From: Actinotalea sp.
GTDB lineage: Bacteria > Actinomycetota > Actinomycetes > Actinomycetales > Cellulomonadaceae
Assembly: GCA_014360395.1 (NCBI GenBank)
Contig: JACIXM010000426.1
Coordinates: forward strand, 1-7,884
DNA: 7,884 nt
Reading direction: 5' to 3'
In this document: one piece after another, positions 7,418-7,884 of the stretch
Position numbering within the stretch: the first letter of the stretch is position 1
Layout of the letters: each line of letters begins with the position of its first letter
Position numbers and translations under genes: made by a program
Notes under the pieces: generated by a model
Told to the model about the DNA's origin: nothing
Databases searched by the model: none
Seen by the model: only the letters and a program-made list of their open reading frames with translations

Positions 7418-7425
7418 CTCCTCCC
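7418..7425 (-). promoter_or_regulatory. Ribosome binding site of the partner-switching gene
   Basis: GGGAGGAG on the minus strand lies five bases before the GTG at 7412. The other in-frame GTG at 7418 overlaps this motif, so it cannot use it. This is the strongest evidence for the 1032-aa start. Confidence 0.85.
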
Positions 7426-7438
7426 GTGGGTGCTCGGC

Positions 7439-7444
7439 AGCCTA
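7439..7444 (-). promoter_or_regulatory. -10 box of the partner-switching gene
   Basis: TAGGCT on the minus strand fits the actinobacterial TANNNT -10 pattern. It would place the transcript start near 7432, about 20 bases before the GTG at 7412, leaving a short leader that includes the ribosome binding site. No convincing -35 hexamer is seen 16-18 bases upstream. Confidence 0.5.
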
Positions 7445-7492
7445 GTCGGGACCGCCCTGACCTGCTGATCGAGGGAGGCGTGGGCCCGCGCC

Positions 7493-7498
7493 TACGCT
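7493..7498 (+). promoter_or_regulatory. -10 box for a leaderless methyltransferase transcript
   Basis: TACGCT lies six bases before the GTG at 7505 and there is no Shine-Dalgarno sequence between them. This is the usual spacing between a TANNNT -10 box and the first base of a leaderless mRNA in actinobacteria, so transcription and translation probably begin at the same base. No clear -35 is seen. Confidence 0.6.
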
Positions 7499-7504
7499 CG
7501 GACG

Positions 7505-7884
7505 GTGACGACACCGCCCGGCCCGGCCGACCCCTTCCGCCTCGAGGCACTGCGTCGGGAGCCCGACGTCGAGTCGCCCGAGCTCGTGGCGGTCGACGCC
7601 ACGGACCGGCTGCTGCTCGACGAGGCGGCTGCCCTGCTGGCGGCGTGCGGTCCCGGCGAGGTGGTCGTCGTCGGCGACCGGTACGGCGCCCTGACCCTCG
7701 GCGCGGTGGCGCTGCACGGCGCGTCGGACGTGCGGGTCCACCAGGACCTGCTGACCGGGGAGCTCGCGCTCGCGGCGAACGCTGCGCGGACGGGGGTGGA
7801 TGCGGGTGCGTGGCGGTCGCTGCCGTTCACGCCCGACCTCGTGCGGGGCGCCCGGCTCGTCCTGCTGCAGCTCCCGCGTTCCCT
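7505..7884 (+). CDS. RsmC/RlmG-family rRNA guanine-N2 methyltransferase, N-terminal part (cut by window end)
   Basis: The visible 126 residues match the N-terminal Rossmann-like domain of the RsmC/RlmG family, SAM-dependent enzymes that methylate N2 of guanine in 16S or 23S rRNA. Recognisable pieces are VDATDRLLLDEAA, VVVVGDRYGALTLGA, ELALAANAARTG and a terminal VLLQLPRS. The last aligns in my recollection with VLIKVPKT of E. coli RlmG. The catalytic SAM domain with its NPPF motif would lie past the window edge, so activity and the choice between RsmC and RlmG cannot be settled. The GTG at 7505 is the only ATG/GTG start after the in-frame TGA at 7466-7468 that keeps the conserved start region. 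The gene is divergent from the partner-switching gene with 92 bases between start codons. No functional link to its neighbour is evident. Confidence 0.85.
   Translation, partial: MTTPPGPADPFRLEALRREPDVESPELVAVDATDRLLLDEAAALLAACGPGEVVVVGDRYGALTLGAVALHGASDVRVHQDLLTGELALAANAARTGVDAGAWRSLPFTPDLVRGARLVLLQLPRS

Noticed and set aside
4350..7445. A 1031-codon plus-strand open frame opposite the partner-switching gene.
   Set aside because: Composition is a low-complexity Arg/Gly/Val mix with no domain motif, while the opposite strand encodes six recognisable domains with intact motifs.
7413..7550. Extension of the partner-switching protein to an ATG at 7550.
   Set aside because: The extra 46 residues are low complexity, would overlap the divergent methyltransferase gene, and skip the GGGAGGAG ribosome binding site in front of 7412.
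7442..7830. Minus-strand open frames opposite the methyltransferase start.
   Set aside because: They are antisense shadows; the plus strand carries conserved RsmC/RlmG-family sequence that runs off the window.

Overview
This is a very GC-rich window with GTG starts, a TANNNT-type -10 box almost directly in front of a start codon, and almost pure G/C third codon positions. That points to an actinobacterium. The gene content (a secreted multimodular beta-glucanase and an RsbU/RsbW/RsbV fusion) would fit a polysaccharide-degrading member of the Micrococcales such as Cellulomonadaceae or Promicromonosporaceae. The family-level placement is inference from gene style, not from a marker gene.

Layout: (1) 37-4032, minus strand, encodes a 1331-aa secreted glycoside hydrolase family 16 (GH16) enzyme. 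It has four CIA30/CBM11-like beta-sandwich modules, two Calx-beta domains and a Gly/Pro-rich tail. The catalytic domain appears to sit inside the fourth beta-sandwich module rather than beside it. (2) 4033-4313 is an intergenic stretch of 281 bases. It holds a ribosome binding site, a weak promoter candidate, two LacI-type palindromes of the form GAGAGCGnTCTC spaced exactly 21 bases apart, and two strong GC hairpins that probably terminate the next gene. (3) 4314-7412, minus strand, encodes a 1032-aa cytoplasmic stress-signalling protein that joins PAS, PAS, GAF, SpoIIE/PP2C phosphatase, RsbW-like ATPase/kinase and STAS domains. (4) 7413-7504 is a 92-base divergent promoter region. (5) From 7505 to the window end, plus strand, lies the N-terminal part of an RsmC/RlmG-type rRNA methyltransferase, cut by the window edge.

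The genes do not look like one pathway. The glucanase is probably an independent, sugar-regulated transcription unit. The partner-switching protein would adjust a sigma factor or other target in response to signals sensed by PAS and GAF; no sigma factor is in view. The methyltransferase is a housekeeping gene divergent from it. The most unusual feature is the nested GH16 domain. Next are the twin helical-phase operators and the possible internal translation start that would release the kinase-STAS half of the fusion.
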